A stretch of DNA of 64,000 bases from the NCBI GenBank assembly GCA_025462645.1, contig JAOAPB010000016.1, positions 1 through 64,000 of the forward strand. Direction: 5' to 3'. Below the pieces are notes generated by a model, which saw nothing but the letters and a program-made list of their open reading frames with translations, was not told where the DNA came from and made no database searches. Both the position numbers and the translations under genes were made by a program. The DNA is from Edaphobacter sp. (GTDB taxonomy: Bacteria; Acidobacteriota; Terriglobia; Terriglobales; Acidobacteriaceae). Below are positions 63,228 through 64,000 of this stretch, piece after piece. Within the stretch, counting starts at the first letter, position 1; each line of letters opens with the position of its first letter.

Positions 63228-63530
63228 CGTTGGGGTACCCCCCTCCCCCCGGGGGGTACTTTGGAATAAGTCCTGTATTTTCAGCTACATAGTGTTTTAA
63301 TGCCTACGCTAAAGTGTTCCATATAAAGGGGTTACGTCCAAATTCGTCTTCCTAAAAGGGTTAGCTGCAAAAAGAGGAAGCCCCGGCGTTTTCCGGGGCC
63401 TTTTCTTGATTCTGTATTGATTATAGTGAATTGAGTAAAACTACTATGCCACGCGTAACTGTTTTATATGCATGTAGATAAGCTGTTTGAGGGCTTGACA
63501 GATTTAATGATTTTGCGTGGGCGTCATGGC
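63228..63530. repeat. Long dispersed repeat, copy B (contains a terminator)
   Basis: Starts GGGGTACCCCC..GGGGGGTAC, then A/T-rich GGGGTTACGTCC and AAAAGGGTTAGCTGC stretches, a GCCCCGG..CCGGGGC terminator (63380-63405) and GTATTGATTATAGTGAATTG.. GGGCTTGACAG. Diverged relative of 36755-37045. Confidence 0.65.
63380..63405. terminator. Terminator in repeat copy B
   Basis: GCCCCGG, loop CGTTTT, CCGGGGC followed by CTTTT. Confidence 0.65.
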
Positions 63531-63819
63531 TTGAGCCGACCTTTGTTGAGTTTGAGGACGATGCTGGAGTTGCGGTCGGCTACTGCGGCGCGACACCCCG
63601 GGAAACCGGGCTGGGATTAGGTAGTTCGAGGGCCGAACCGGCGATCACTTCCGCTATGCCGACTTAGCATTACCAATCGAATGCGGGGTGCTTAAGCGAT
63701 CAAGGCCTATGTATCTCGCACGCACAGGCTCTGATTGCGTTTCATCTCAATACTTCATAGCGTTCAGATCTATGCACTCTCACGGTTACCTCCAACAGTT
63801 CCTAAGTAGACAGAAGCTG
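63531..63819. other. Noncoding stretch after the repeat
   Basis: About 290 bp with no convincing ORF or regulatory motif. Confidence 0.4.
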
Positions 63820-64000
63820 TTATTGCTTTGAGGCATTGGGTCGGCCGGATCGCTTAGAGATTGCACTCTTCGGCAACCGCGGAACAGCCTGAACGCCCGC
63901 CCAAAGCGTTGCGATCGTTTGCTCGACCACGAGAGTCTGGTCAGGCAAGTCAGGCACAACCCCTTGAATGACCATGAGTGTGGCGAGACCAAAGATCGAA
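63820..64000 (-). CDS. C-terminal end of a possible TetR-family regulator (truncated by window)
   Basis: A frame entering from the right edge encodes SIFGLATLMVIQGVVPDLPD, a helix (QTLVVEQTIATLWAGV) and a basic tail ending in NASKQ and TAA (63822-63820). The helical run before a short basic tail resembles the C-terminus of TetR-type regulators. The rest lies outside the window. The short ATG frame at 63786-63992 in another register is a shadow. Confidence 0.45.
   Translation of the reverse strand, partial: SIFGLATLMVIQGVVPDLPDQTLVVEQTIATLWAGVQAVPRLPKSAISKRSGRPNASKQ

Noticed and set aside
1..64000. CRISPR arrays, rRNA, IS elements
   Set aside because: No regularly spaced repeats, rRNA motifs or transposase genes found by reading both strands.

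Overview
The window looks like chromosomal DNA of an acidobacterium of the Terriglobia type (Granulicella/Terriglobus/Edaphobacter-like). Grounds: G+C-rich coding DNA, five long Oar-type TonB-dependent receptors each with an N-terminal carboxypeptidase-like regulatory domain, and several dispersed palindromic intergenic repeats I associate with that group. The assignment is inference from family content; no rRNA, tRNA or CRISPR array was found.

Layout. 1-4.8 kb: the 3' end of a multi-lipoyl 2-oxoacid dehydrogenase E2 gene (sucB-like) with its terminator, two unrecognised small/membrane genes, and purE-purK overlapping by 4 bp. 4.8-23.5 kb: one leftward phage structural module: small protein, prohead protease-like, unknown, scaffold-like, major capsid, connectors, tail protein, giant fibre with a signal-peptide-like N-terminus and an SGNH esterase domain, large terminase, portal and a tail/baseplate protein. 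A HipA-like kinase plus DUF3037 gene pair sits between terminase and portal, flanked by direct copies of a host-type repeat. No integrase, tape measure, lysis or replication gene is visible. The portal, the fibre and a divergent S24 repressor remnant each carry a one-base frameshift, so this looks like a decaying prophage rather than a working virus or gene transfer agent.

23.5-37 kb: an HxlR regulator with a palindromic operator, a MORN-repeat protein, a BNR-repeat protein overlapping a MoaD-like protein, and a TonB receptor divergent from a DtxR/MntR regulator with two metal-regulator boxes 21 bp apart between them. Then come an alpha/beta hydrolase carrying an in-frame repeat insertion, glyA, a DUF4126 membrane protein, a trxC-like thioredoxin, two unknowns and an M28 peptidase. 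37-48 kb: a LigD-type polymerase convergent with an ATP-dependent DNA ligase (split NHEJ module, no Ku in view), a methyltransferase, a TonB receptor, accD, a TonB protein with an unusual cytoplasmic domain, a GH51 arabinofuranosidase, a receptor 3' fragment and cobO.

48-64 kb: three large Oar-like receptors surround a leftward housekeeping cluster (obgE, small outer-membrane protein, nadD, rsfS, rlmH). The window ends with a broken VOC/glyoxalase gene, a second copy of a ~300-bp dispersed repeat, and the 3' end of a possible TetR gene. The receptors, the TonB protein, the metal regulator and the arabinofuranosidase together suggest scavenging of plant-derived polysaccharides and metals; that is inference.
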